Assembly (NCBI GenBank): GCA_900547585.1
Contig: URHD01000098.1
Span: 1 to 5,496 of the forward strand
Length of the DNA: 5,496 nt
Direction: 5' to 3'
Source: an uncultured bacterium
Lineage (GTDB): Bacteria; Cyanobacteriota; Vampirovibrionia; Gastranaerophilales; Gastranaerophilaceae
In this document: positions 1-5,463 of the stretch, in pieces
How the letters are laid out: each line of letters begins with the position of its first letter
How positions within the stretch are numbered: position 1 is the stretch's first letter
The notes under the pieces: model-generated
What the model saw: only the letters and a program-made list of their open reading frames with translations
Database searches by the model: none
What the model was told of the DNA's origin: nothing
Made by a program: the position numbers and the translations under genes

Positions 1-1
1 A

Positions 2-43
2 AAAAGTTCGTTCACGTCACTTCGTTCCTTATCACGAACTTTT
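2..43 (-). terminator. 10-bp perfect stem-loop, second terminator-like hairpin downstream of the operon
   Basis: AAAAGTTCGT (2-11) and ACGAACTTTT (34-43) are perfect reverse complements around a 22-base loop. Read on the minus strand, the stem ends in a run of at least five T at the window edge, the form of an intrinsic terminator, although the loop is long. The loop contains TTCGTT twice, flanking a CAC-CAC core. It may therefore be a dispersed repeat that also terminates. It lies 85 bases beyond the isomerase stop codon, behind a better candidate terminator at 52-84. The gene to its left is not in the window. Confidence 0.5.
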
Positions 44-51
44 CTCGGACA

Positions 52-84
52 AAATACGCGGGTGTTGGATTTTCCCGCGTATTT
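52..84 (-). terminator. Intrinsic terminator of the mfd-isomerase unit
   Basis: AAATACGCGGG (52-62) and CCCGCGTATTT (74-84) form a perfect 11-bp stem with an 11-base loop and a GC-rich core (CGCGGG/CCCGCG). On the minus strand the stem is followed by TTTTG, a short U tract. It lies 45 bases after the isomerase stop codon, the normal place for the end of the transcript. On the plus strand the stem is followed by TTTCTCT, so it could also stop transcription from the left. Confidence 0.65.
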
Positions 85-96
85 CTCTAATCAATC

Positions 97-124
97 TGTC
101 ATTCCGAAACGAGTTCGGGGATAA
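97..124. repeat. Short palindromic intergenic repeat, TTCCGAA/TTCGGGG type
   Basis: CCGAA (104-108) and TTCGG (114-118) pair around a 5-base loop, and two G-U pairs can extend the stem (103-119, 102-120). The unit ATTCCGAAACGAGTTCGG preceded by TGTC resembles, from memory, a dispersed intergenic motif of the form TCATTCCGAA...TTCGGAAT found in many uncultured bacterial genomes. Only one copy is in this window, so the repeat status cannot be shown here. It sits directly against the 3' end of the isomerase gene. Confidence 0.35.
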
Positions 125-128
125 GTTT

Positions 129-1250
129 TTATTCCTTAGCCGATTTTTGAGAATCCATCAATGCAGGATTATTTTTTGATTGTTCTTTGAGCTTTTTCTG
201 AATTACTTCAGGATTGAAACTCGGGTCGTTATAGACTATTTTAGCATTTTTTTTCAGAGTTTCAACAAATTGCTGAAGAACTTTCACTTTTTCCTGATTT
301 TCAAGATAATCTTTTATCTCGGGTTTTACCTTTTCAAACGGCTCAATGCCTGCTTTCACACGGTCAGTAACCATAATGATGTGATATCCGTAAGGTGTTG
401 TTACGATTTCTGAAATCGTGTTAGGTTTCATTGAAAAAGCAGCTTTTGAGAACGGTTCGACCATCTCTTCCTTGCCGAAGAAGTTCAAATCGCCGCCTTC
501 TTTTGCACTTACTGTGTCATCGGAGTTTTCTTTTGCGATTTTTGCAAACTGTGATTTGTCTTTTTTAACTTCTGCGAGGATTTTTTGAGCTTTTTCAAGC
601 TTTGCTGCCATTTCTTTTTTAACTTTTTCGTTAATCTGCGCTTCTGTGAGGTTTTTGTCCTCGTTAGCGAATTTAGCTTTCAATTCTTCTTCGTTTGCGC
701 TGATTAAGATGTGAGAAGCGCGCACTCTGTCAGGGAACTGGAATTTGTCTTTGTTCGAATCGTAGAATTTTTTAGCGTCAGCATCGCTTACAGCAACGAC
801 TGAGAGGCTGTCAACGAGTTTTCTCACTTTGAGCTCATCTGTGAGGTCTTTTTTGAACTGTGCTGTGCTTACGCCGTTTTGTTTAAGGATTTCGTTGAAT
901 TTTTCCTTTGAACCGACCTTGTCAATAATGCTTTTCAGCTCGTTATTGATATCGTCATTGGTAACTTTGATATGTTTTTTCTTGATTTCCTGATCAAGCA
1001 GGGTTTTTATGGTCAAATCGTTCACAACCCTTTCTTTCAGCATTAAATGAAGAAAACTGTCGGGTTCTTTTTTGAGGTCAATGCCCATCTGCGAGAACAT
1101 CGAGTTGTTTGCGATGGCGTCAAAAGCCTGTTCGTACTGCTGTTTTGTGATTGCTTCGTTGTTTACGGTGATTACCGCGTTTTTGTTGACACATCCGCAA
1201 AGCAACAGTGAAAATGCTGCTGTGGCGGCAAGTAATTTAAGTTTACGCAT
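129..1250 (-). CDS. Lipoprotein peptidyl-prolyl cis-trans isomerase, parvulin type (PrsA/SurA-like foldase)
   Basis: This is a 373-residue exported folding helper that would catalyse cis-trans isomerisation of X-Pro bonds in proteins outside the cytoplasmic membrane. Residues 1-19 form a lipoprotein signal peptide (MRKLK, then a hydrophobic stretch) ending in the lipobox L17-C-G-C20, so Cys20 is the predicted lipidated residue. Residues 25-150 are a helical SurA_N-like chaperone region. Residues 174-300 are the parvulin domain: RASHIL with His180, EGGDLNFFG (251-259), and TTPYGYHIIMV (284-294). A lysine- and glutamate-rich helical insert (about 186-220) separates the first parvulin strand from the rest. 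A charged tail follows 300. The start is supported by AGGAG five bases upstream. It lies 25 bases after mfd on the same strand and is probably co-transcribed with it. The fold family is certain. Whether it should be named prsA, surA or ppiC is not, so no symbol is given. Confidence 0.93.
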   Translation of the reverse strand: MRKLKLLAATAAFSLLLCGCVNKNAVITVNNEAITKQQYEQAFDAIANNSMFSQMGIDLKKEPDSFLHLMLKERVVNDLTIKTLLDQEIKKKHIKVTNDDINNELKSIIDKVGSKEKFNEILKQNGVSTAQFKKDLTDELKVRKLVDSLSVVAVSDADAKKFYDSNKDKFQFPDRVRASHILISANEEELKAKFANEDKNLTEAQINEKVKKEMAAKLEKAQKILAEVKKDKSQFAKIAKENSDDTVSAKEGGDLNFFGKEEMVEPFSKAAFSMKPNTISEIVTTPYGYHIIMVTDRVKAGIEPFEKVKPEIKDYLENQEKVKVLQQFVETLKKNAKIVYNDPSFNPEVIQKKLKEQSKNNPALMDSQKSAKE

Positions 1251-1255
1251 TAGCG

Positions 1256-1262
1256 CTCCTCT
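1256..1262 (-). promoter_or_regulatory. Shine-Dalgarno site of the isomerase gene
   Basis: On the minus strand AGAGGAG precedes the ATG at 1250 by five bases (CGCTA). It fixes the start codon and falls inside the 25-base gap after the mfd stop, so the isomerase can be translated independently from a shared transcript. The contrast with mfd, which has no such site, is notable. Confidence 0.85.
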
Positions 1263-1275
1263 TTCTATTTAAATT

Positions 1276-4200
1276 TCAATTATTGCTCATATAATCATAC
1301 GCAATTTTATTTATATAATAGAATAAATCGCTCAATATGTTAAATACTTCTTTAAAACTAAGTAAGGCGGTGTTCAAAAGCAGGATGGAATTGCCCTCTT
1401 TGCACGACTTCGGGGCAATTGTATATTTTATATATTTTGTAATATTTTTGTCCAAATGTGAAGCGATTATGTTCCATTCAGCCTTGTTGTAGGGCATGTA
1501 AATCCTTATATTTTCGCTTGTTTCACGGATTACGGGGATTTTTGCCTCACCGGCAAGAAGGCGCAAATGAACGAGCTTTATTAAGTTTTCAACAGGCCCG
1601 GGAATCTTTGAAAAACGGTCTTTCCATTCGTCGTGGATTGCCTCGAGCTCGACAGTGTTTTTTACGTCCGCAAGCCGCTTGTATTCAATCATTTTCTGCT
1701 CTTTTGAGCCGACCCATTCGTCCGGGATGTAGGCGGTTACGTTGATATCGACTATTGTGTTGATTTTTTCTTCGTTCTTTTCGTCGTTCAGTTCGTTTAT
1801 TGTTTCTTCTAGAAGCTGGCAGTACGTGTCAAATCCGATATTCGTCATATGCCCGTGTTGTTTTGTGCCTAAAATGTTGCCCACGCCCCTGATTTCAATG
1901 TCGCGGAGCGCAACCTGATACCCGCCGCCCAGAGTTGAGAACTCTTTGATGGCTTTGAGCCTTTGAACAGCGTCCGCAGTGAGTTGTTTTTGGGGTTTGT
2001 AGAAACAATAGCAATAAGCCTGCCTGTCAGAGCGCCCGACGCGCCCCCTGAGCTGGTAAAGCTGCGCAAGACCGAACCTGTCGGCGTCGAAAATCATCAT
2101 TGTGTTCGCATTCGGGATGTCGAGCCCCGATTCAATGATGGTTGTGCTCAAAAGGATGTCGTATTTGTGCTCCGCAAACTCGACCATCACGCGCTCGAGC
2201 TCTTTTTCTTCCATCTGACCGTGCGCAACAGCGATTCTGGCGTTCGGAACGATGTTATGGAGCTGCGTGGCAAACTCGAAAATCGTTTCAACGCGGTTAT
2301 AAAGGCAGAAAACCTGCCCGTCGCGCTCGAGTTCGTGATTTATGGCGTTTTTTATGTAAGTTTCATTATAAGCGCCCACGTAAGTCTTTATTGGCAGGCG
2401 ATTCATGGGCGCGGTGTTGATTACGCTCATATCTTTTATGCCCGAAAGCGACATATAGAGCGTTCTCGGGATGGGGGTGGCGGACATGCTCAAAATGTCG
2501 ATATTTTTGCGCAGCATTTTGAGTTTTTCCTTGTGGCGCACGCCAAAACGGTGTTCTTCGTCGATTACGAGCAAGCCGAGGTCTTTAAAAACTATATCGT
2601 TTTGCAAAAGGCGGTGCGTGCCGATTACGACGTCACATTCGCCGGTGGCAAGGTGTTTTACGGTTTCTTTTTGCTCTTTTGTGCTGCGAAAACGCGAAAG
2701 CAGCTCAACTTTCACGGGAAACGGCTTAAACCGCTCTGAAATCGTCTGAAAATGCTGGAGCGCGAGAATCGTCGTCGGAACGACGATTGCCGCCTGTTTT
2801 CCGGACATTACCGCCTTAAAAATCGCCCTGATTGCAATTTCGGTCTTTCCAAAACCGACATCCGCGCAAATCAGCCTGTCCATTGGCTTCGGATTTTCCA
2901 TATCTGCCTTTGTAACCTGAATTGCTTTCATCTGGTCGGGCGTTTCGGTGAATTCAAAGGCTTCTTCCATCTCGTACTGCCAGACAGTGTCAGGCTCAAA
3001 CGCAATTCCGTCTGCGACTTCGCGTTTTGCATAAAGCCGCAGCAAATCTTTTGCGATTTCTTCGATTGCCTTTTTCGCACGGGTTTTCGTGACCTGCCAG
3101 TCGTTTCCGCCCATTCTGGAAAGCTTCGGATGGGTTGCACCCGCGCCGCGGAAGCGGCATAAAAGGTTGATTTGCTCGGCAGGCATATGGAGTTTGTCGC
3201 CGCAGGCGTATTCTATGGTCAGATAATCCTTTAACTGCCCGTCGATTTCCTGTTTTGACAGCCCCTTGTAAAGCCCGACCCCGTGCACCTGATGCACGAC
3301 ATATTCGCCCTCCTGAATGTCGTTTATGGACTCGATATATTCGGCTTTTTCCTTGTAATAGCTCTTTTTCTGGGCGGTGATATCTTTTGATTTTTTATTG
3401 AACAGTTCTTTATCGGTCAGTACAACAAGTTTCAAATCATCGACCTCAGAACCGCCCAGAGCGAGGTTTTCGGTCAGAAAAACGCCCTCATCAGGTTTAT
3501 CCGAGTACGGTATTTCAAAATTCCTCAAAATTTCTTCGATTCTGTTCCGGTAATCCGTTGCTATGACGACCTTAAAGCCATTTTTCATTTTTTCATCAAC
3601 AAAAGCGATGATTTCCTCCATTTTTGACGAAAATCCCGCAATCATCGAGCTTTCAAACTCCACGGTGAAATCCGAAACCGTATCGAGAAAATTATCAAGG
3701 AAAATCTTTTCTCTTGAGGCGATTTGCGCCATAAGTTCTTCAAAATCCGCGTGGGCGCGTTCTTTCAGGGGAAGATTCAGGGCTTTTGCGCTATTTTCGA
3801 GGATTTGCTTGTCAAAATTCTGCGCAATCTGGTTAAATCGCGAAAAAACCTCGGTTGATTCGTCGAAAACAATCACAAAATCGTCATCCGCAAGCTCAAT
3901 CAGGTTTTTTGTATTTTTATTGAAATAGCTTTGAAAATACTCGATTCCCTCGAAATAGGTTTCGTTTTCGGCTTTTTCCGAGAGTTCATCCGTCATTTCG
4001 CGCAAAAGGTCGGCGGTATCTTTATTTTCGGTCTTTTTAACCTCCTCTTTTATTGCTTTTACAAAGGATTTTACGTTTTTTTCGTCAGCTATGAACTTAT
4101 AAACGGGCAGGATTTCGACCGAATCTGTTTTTTCGATGCTTCTCTGGGTTTCGTTGTTAAAAAATCTTATATCGGTAATCTCGTCGCCCCAGAGTTCAAT

Positions 4201-4755
4201 TCTGACGGGGTTTTTCGAAAAAGAAAAGATATCGATAATGTCGCCGCGCACGCTGAATTCACCGATATCGCTCACCATTGTAACCCTTTTGTAGCCAAGG
4301 TTTACGAGTTTTTTGGAAAATCGGGCGGTATCGATTTCATCGCCTGTTTTTAATCGTACAAGGTTGTTTTCATAAAAGTTTTTGTCCGGAAATTTCTCCA
4401 GAAGCGCCCGAACCGGCACCAGAAGCAGTTCTTCTTTATTGAGGTTGCGCAGGATTCCGGTTTGTTCGGCGTATTTATAGAGGTTCGGTGCGACGCCGTC
4501 ATAAATCGAAATATCCTGATAGGGGAAGATTTTTGCGGGGGTATTATAAAATTTTTCGAGGTCATGTTTGTATTTCAGGCAGTTTTGCTCGGTTGCGGTA
4601 ACGAAAATCACGCGTTTTTGCGACGCAGCGAGCGCAAGTGTCGTCAGCCGCAGGAACGAAGTAAGCCCTGTTACGGTAAAAGAGCATTTTTTCGACAAAA
4701 ATGCGCGGATTTTTTCGATATTCAGGAATTTTCTTTGTTTCAGGTATTCGAGCAT
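1276..4755 (-). CDS. mfd: Transcription-repair coupling factor Mfd
   Basis: This 1159-residue protein (family about 1150-1180) is an ATP-driven DNA translocase that pushes stalled RNA polymerase off damaged templates and recruits UvrA for nucleotide excision repair. Domains in order: UvrB-like module about 1-330, with the degenerate GLTSF site (30-34), FPYQDISIYD (77-86) and the UvrA-contacting part around RGDIIDIF (170-177) and PVRIELWGDEI (183-193); a variable linker to about 475; the CarD-like polymerase-binding domain from GEYVVHQVHGVGLYKGL (483-499); RecG-type helicase motor with Walker A ADVGFGKT (631-638), DEEH (732-735), SATPIPRT (758-765), IIESGLDIP (873-881) and QLRGRVGR (901-908); the TRG region LGGG...RDIEIRGVGNILG (942-963); and the C-terminal UvrA-masking domain from about 1005. 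All motor motifs are intact. The first Walker A residue is Ala rather than the usual Gly, which the P-loop pattern allows. ATG 4755 is the first possible start: an in-frame TAA lies nine bases upstream. No Shine-Dalgarno is visible. Confidence 0.98.
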   Translation of the reverse strand: MLEYLKQRKFLNIEKIRAFLSKKCSFTVTGLTSFLRLTTLALAASQKRVIFVTATEQNCLKYKHDLEKFYNTPAKIFPYQDISIYDGVAPNLYKYAEQTGILRNLNKEELLLVPVRALLEKFPDKNFYENNLVRLKTGDEIDTARFSKKLVNLGYKRVTMVSDIGEFSVRGDIIDIFSFSKNPVRIELWGDEITDIRFFNNETQRSIEKTDSVEILPVYKFIADEKNVKSFVKAIKEEVKKTENKDTADLLREMTDELSEKAENETYFEGIEYFQSYFNKNTKNLIELADDDFVIVFDESTEVFSRFNQIAQNFDKQILENSAKALNLPLKERAHADFEELMAQIASREKIFLDNFLDTVSDFTVEFESSMIAGFSSKMEEIIAFVDEKMKNGFKVVIATDYRNRIEEILRNFEIPYSDKPDEGVFLTENLALGGSEVDDLKLVVLTDKELFNKKSKDITAQKKSYYKEKAEYIESINDIQEGEYVVHQVHGVGLYKGLSKQEIDGQLKDYLTIEYACGDKLHMPAEQINLLCRFRGAGATHPKLSRMGGNDWQVTKTRAKKAIEEIAKDLLRLYAKREVADGIAFEPDTVWQYEMEEAFEFTETPDQMKAIQVTKADMENPKPMDRLICADVGFGKTEIAIRAIFKAVMSGKQAAIVVPTTILALQHFQTISERFKPFPVKVELLSRFRSTKEQKETVKHLATGECDVVIGTHRLLQNDIVFKDLGLLVIDEEHRFGVRHKEKLKMLRKNIDILSMSATPIPRTLYMSLSGIKDMSVINTAPMNRLPIKTYVGAYNETYIKNAINHELERDGQVFCLYNRVETIFEFATQLHNIVPNARIAVAHGQMEEKELERVMVEFAEHKYDILLSTTIIESGLDIPNANTMMIFDADRFGLAQLYQLRGRVGRSDRQAYCYCFYKPQKQLTADAVQRLKAIKEFSTLGGGYQVALRDIEIRGVGNILGTKQHGHMTNIGFDTYCQLLEETINELNDEKNEEKINTIVDINVTAYIPDEWVGSKEQKMIEYKRLADVKNTVELEAIHDEWKDRFSKIPGPVENLIKLVHLRLLAGEAKIPVIRETSENIRIYMPYNKAEWNIIASHLDKNITKYIKYTIAPKSCKEGNSILLLNTALLSFKEVFNILSDLFYYINKIAYDYMSNN

Positions 4756-4761
4756 GGGATA

Positions 4762-4770
4762 ATTTTAACA
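4762..4770 (-). promoter_or_regulatory. Extended -10 promoter of mfd, positioned for a leaderless transcript
   Basis: On the minus strand TGTTAAAAT matches an extended -10 (TGn plus TAAAAT, five of six to TATAAT). Counting seven bases from the hexamer end places +1 at 4755, the A of the mfd ATG, or within a base or two of it. No convincing -35 is seen at 16-18 bases, which is tolerated with an extended -10. No Shine-Dalgarno lies before the ATG, in agreement with a leaderless message. A second promoter further upstream cannot be excluded. Confidence 0.5.
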
Positions 4771-4800
4771 CCGAAAACGCGGAAAAACATCCCTCCCGGC

Positions 4801-4822
4801 GGGGTGGGTGTTTGCGGGCGGG
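4801..4822 (+). other. Canonical G-quadruplex motif upstream of mfd
   Basis: Four G tracts, GGGG (4801-4804), GGG (4806-4808), GGG (4816-4818) and GGG (4820-4822), are separated by loops of 1, 7 and 1 bases. This satisfies the G3+N1-7 rule. The G-rich strand is the plus strand, the template strand for mfd, and the motif lies about 31-60 bases upstream of the predicted mfd -10. The last tract overlaps the left end of the 121-bp inverted-repeat element. Folding and function are inferred. Confidence 0.45.
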
Positions 4823-4940
4823 AATGCGTCAGGTTTACTTTTCCGTTCCGATTCCTCCGGGCACGCGACGCCTGAAGCTTAATGCAAAGATTCTTGAGCC
4901 CTCCCCCATAGTCACTACAAAGTAAACCTAACGCATTCCC
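4820..4940. repeat. 121-bp element with 22-bp near-perfect terminal inverted repeats (MITE-like or large hairpin)
   Basis: The arm at 4820-4841 (starting GGGAATGCGT, ending GGTTTACTTT) is the reverse complement of 4919-4940 (starting AAAGTAAACC, ending GCATTCCC) with one mismatch (4830 against 4930). The 77-base interior holds GCACGCGACGCCTGAAG (4861-4877), nearly identical to the linker of the repeat at 5011-5077. No target-site duplication is visible outside the arms. It could be a miniature mobile element, a repeat family member, or a structured RNA in a longer mfd leader. It codes for nothing recognisable: the open frame across it on the minus strand overlaps the mfd start in another frame and looks like translated repeat. 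Confidence 0.6.
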
Positions 4941-5010
4941 TTGTTTTTTGAACATCATTTTTTCCACAGGGTATTCAACTTTTCACTTTAACAGCAAGGA
5001 ATTTGGAAGC
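4941..5010. other. Short spacer with no recognised feature
   Basis: Between the 121-bp element and the two-hairpin repeat lies AT-rich sequence without an open frame of note, RNA gene or convincing promoter. A weak extended -10-like TGTTAAAGT on the minus strand (4985-4993) has no -35 partner and is not claimed as a promoter. Confidence 0.5.
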
Positions 5011-5077
5011 AGGTTGGGCTTTCAACCCAACAGCACCCGACGCCTGAAGATGTTGGGGTAGAAACCCCAACCTACTG
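5011..5077. repeat. Two-hairpin palindromic repeat (REP/BIME-like), complete copy
   Basis: Hairpin 1 is GTTGGG (5013-5018) with CCCAAC (5026-5031), loop seven bases. Hairpin 2 is GTTGGGGT (5052-5059) with ACCCCAAC (5064-5071), loop AGAA. A 20-base linker between them contains GCACCCGACGCCTGAAG (5033-5049). The outer ends also pair: 5011-5023 against 5061-5073 with one mismatch, giving an alternative single large hairpin. The right end CCCAACCTACTG (5066-5077) is the inverse of the start of the copy at 5464. There is no U tract on either strand, so it is not a classical terminator. The arrangement of two inverted palindromes is that of bacterial interspersed mosaic elements. The family itself is not recognised. 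Confidence 0.75.
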
Positions 5078-5081
5078 AATA

Positions 5082-5195
5082 TTATTCATCAGGACACCCG
5101 ATATTATTTTGAAGACGCTGCCATTTGAGAGCACAAAGTATTGTATCGAGCATATAAATAATATTGTAAAAATCTTTTATAGCCTCATTATTCAT
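5082..5195 (-). CDS. Small protein of 37 aa, unknown function
   Basis: The predicted product begins MNNEAIKDFYNIIYMLDTI and ends NNIGCPDE. Residues 6-28 look like one helix, rich in I, L, Y and F but broken by Asp17 and Asn11, so more likely amphipathic than membrane-spanning. Two cysteines (21 and 34) are present. No family is recognised. Support for a real gene: Shine-Dalgarno AAGGTGG five bases before the ATG, and a promoter at 5227-5255 whose predicted start (about 5220) lies just upstream. In-frame ATGs at 5225 and 5240 would give 47 or 52 residues but lie upstream of that start point and lack a ribosome site. The gene is divergent from the AbrB-like gene, and its stop codon lies four bases from the palindromic repeat. 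It could be a micro-protein, a toxin or antitoxin partner, or the remnant of a larger gene. Confidence 0.5.
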   Translation of the reverse strand: MNNEAIKDFYNIIYMLDTILCALKWQRLQNNIGCPDE

Positions 5196-5200
5196 ATCAA

Positions 5201-5207
5201 CCACCTT
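5201..5207 (-). promoter_or_regulatory. Shine-Dalgarno site that selects the start of the 37-aa gene
   Basis: On the minus strand AAGGTGG is followed by TTGAT and then ATG (5195). This is one base away from the consensus AAGGAGG with standard spacing, and it decides in favour of the shortest of three in-frame starts. Confidence 0.6.
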
Positions 5208-5226
5208 TTTATTTGTCTTAGACATG

Positions 5227-5255
5227 ATATTAACATTCATTTAAAACATTGTAAA
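5227..5255 (-). promoter_or_regulatory. Sigma-70-type promoter of the 37-aa gene
   Basis: On the minus strand TTTACA (5255-5250, five of six to TTGACA) is followed by exactly 17 bases and TAATAT (5232-5227, four of six), with the extended -10 dinucleotide TG one base upstream of the hexamer. The predicted transcription start is at about 5220, giving a 5' leader of about 25 bases that contains the Shine-Dalgarno site. The direct repeat AACATT (plus strand, 5232-5237 and 5245-5250, 13 bases apart) lies within the spacer and could serve a regulator. Confidence 0.55.
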
Positions 5256-5290
5256 GCCATATATTAAAATAATTTAAAAATTTTTAAACA

Positions 5291-5299
5291 TGTTATGAT
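5291..5299 (+). promoter_or_regulatory. Extended -10 promoter of the AbrB-like gene, leaderless position
   Basis: TGTTATGAT is an extended -10 (TGn plus TATGAT, five of six). Transcription would start at about 5306, one base before the ATG at 5307. There is no -35 consensus and no Shine-Dalgarno. The palindrome AACATGTT (5287-5294) overlaps the -10 and is a candidate operator. Confidence 0.5.
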
Positions 5300-5306
5300 A
5301 CAAAAT

Positions 5307-5462
5307 ATGAATTTTAAGCTAGACAAAAAATTTATAAAACTCGGAAGAAGCTGGGGGATGATAATTCCTCCATGGTTTTTTAAAATTTTAGAAATTAATC
5401 CACAAAAAGACGAAGTCATTCTTTCAGTGGATAAAAAACGTATAATTATTGAAAAAAAATAG
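5307..5462 (+). CDS. SpoVT/AbrB-type (MazE-like) swapped-hairpin DNA-binding protein
   Basis: The 51-residue product fits a single AbrB/MazE swapped-hairpin domain: KLGRSWGMIIPP (11-22), then FKILEINPQKDEVILSV (25-41), then RIIIEKK (45-51). This follows the family pattern of a basic strand with G-x-S-x-G-x-x-I-P, a short helix with L, a K/G-D-E-V turn, and a final hydrophobic strand ending in basic residues. Family members dimerise and bind AT-rich palindromes, as antitoxins that repress their own operon or as global regulators. Here no toxin gene follows: the stop codon is one base from a palindromic repeat, and the window ends 34 bases later. It is therefore a solo regulator or an orphan antitoxin. 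An in-frame ATG at 5295 would add four residues but lies inside the predicted -10. The gene is very AT-rich, unlike mfd, which suggests separate acquisition. Family confidence is high from motif reading, biological role open. Confidence 0.82.
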   Translation: MNFKLDKKFIKLGRSWGMIIPPWFFKILEINPQKDEVILSVDKKRIIIEKK

Positions 5463-5463
5463 T

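Noticed and set aside
1279..1330. A separate promoter for the isomerase gene inside the 3' end of mfd
   Set aside because: The stretch is AT-rich and has -10-like words such as TATGAT on the minus strand, but no -35 at a proper distance. The AT content alone explains the matches.
1963..2739. A 258-codon open frame on the plus strand opposite the motor region of mfd
   Set aside because: It is the exact antisense of the conserved Mfd helicase domain, with no own ribosome site or recognisable domain. Long antisense frames are common opposite conserved genes of higher GC.
2665..2865. Walker A of Mfd begins with Ala (ADVGFGKT) in place of the usual Gly
   Set aside because: Considered as a sign of an altered motor, but the P-loop pattern accepts Ala or Gly at this position and the lysine, DEEH and arginine motifs are all intact.
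4740..4967. A 75-codon open frame on the minus strand spanning the mfd upstream region
   Set aside because: It runs through the 121-bp inverted-repeat element and the G-rich stretch and overlaps the mfd start out of frame. The peptide is low in ordered features and rich in R, N, P. It looks like translated repeat.
5041..5049. CGCCTGAAG resembling a Neisseria-type DNA uptake sequence
   Set aside because: Only a partial match to the known uptake words, and nothing else in the window suggests Neisseriaceae. The repeat explanation is simpler.
5011..5077. CRISPR-like or terminator reading of the repeats at the right edge
   Set aside because: Only two copies, 400 bases apart, and no regular spacers, so not CRISPR. 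The stems lack a following U tract on both strands, so they are not intrinsic terminators of the classical form.
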